Positions 6,620 through 6,721 of a stretch of DNA of 6,721 bases are shown one piece after another. A program made the position numbers and the translations under genes. Origin of the DNA: JBBRGG01 sp038240875. GTDB lineage: Bacteria > Planctomycetota > Phycisphaerae > Phycisphaerales > UBA1924. Every line of letters starts with the position of its first letter. Position 1 is the stretch's first letter. The notes under the pieces are model-generated. The model did not search any database. It was not told where the DNA came from and saw nothing but the letters and a program-made list of their open reading frames with translations. The stretch is from assembly GCA_038240875.1 (NCBI GenBank), contig JBBRGG010000194.1:1-6721 (forward strand), read 5' to 3'.

Positions 6620-6721
6620 TTAGATGGTCTTGTTGACCTTCATGTCCCAACCACCATGGACTGGACCACCCTTGGGCTTGCCGTCCTGGCCCTGTTCCTG
6701 GTAGTCGATGTAGCACTGGGT
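6620..6721 (-). CDS. hcp: Hcp (TssD), T6SS inner-tube protein, C-terminal end only
   Basis: Hcp forms the hexameric rings of the tube that is expelled from the cell and also carries or chaperones effectors. Only the last 33 codons and the TAA stop (6620-6622) are in the window. The frame reads TQCYIDYQEQGQDGKPKGGP, then VHGGWDMKVNKTI. The pattern of a beta-strand with a Tyr/Glu/Gln-rich end, a short Asp-Gly-x-Pro-Lys-Gly turn, then GWDxKxNK at the very end is typical of the Hcp1 family C-terminus. Position next to tagJ agrees with the usual hcp-tagJ order. The stop is followed about 110 bases later by a strong terminator, which suits a highly expressed tube gene. The start and the rest of the protein lie beyond the right edge. 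An overlapping minus-strand frame at 6534-6716 is a shadow. Confidence 0.85.
   Translation of the reverse strand, partial: TQCYIDYQEQGQDGKPKGGPVHGGWDMKVNKTI

Noticed and set aside
6534..6716. 60-codon minus-strand frame overlapping the hcp 3' end
   Set aside because: It is out of frame with the Hcp C-terminus, which ends at 6620, and its product is not protein-like.

Overview
This window is part of a type VI secretion system (T6SS) locus. Every gene I can support lies on the minus strand, so transcription runs from the right edge to the left. In that direction the order is hcp (only the 3' end is inside), tagJ/impE, tssE, tssF, tssG and clpV/tssH (only the 5' part is inside). This matches the second half of the classic cluster as I remember it from the Pseudomonas aeruginosa H1 locus (tssB-tssC-hcp-tagJ-tssE-tssF-tssG-clpV). 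I would therefore expect tssB and tssC to the right of the window.

The proteins form one machine. Hcp is the inner tube that is expelled. TssE, TssF and TssG are baseplate subunits that start tube and sheath assembly. TagJ is an accessory protein tied to the sheath and its recycling. ClpV is the AAA+ ATPase that disassembles the contracted sheath.

Layout from right to left: the hcp 3' end (6620-6721); a 375-base gap (6245-6619) with a strong rho-independent terminator reading out of hcp; tagJ, whose stop overlaps the tssE start by 8 bases; a 188-base gap carrying 7-base tandem repeats; tssF, whose 3' end overlaps the GTG start of tssG by 37 bases; a 195-base gap with a related heptamer repeat; and clpV running off the left edge. 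Two real genes, clpV and hcp, are open at the window edges.

The organism is Gram-negative, as a T6SS requires, with fairly high GC (judged by eye, not counted). A dockerin/EF-hand-like loop in TssF, low-complexity tails on TssG and TagJ, and 7-base repeats between genes would suit a planctomycete or similar environmental lineage. That is a weak inference. The system is a known one. The unusual points are the calcium-loop-like insertion in TssF, the roughly 110-residue N-terminal extension of TssG, the terminator that separates hcp from the baseplate genes, and the repeat family placed just after the tssE and tssG stop codons.
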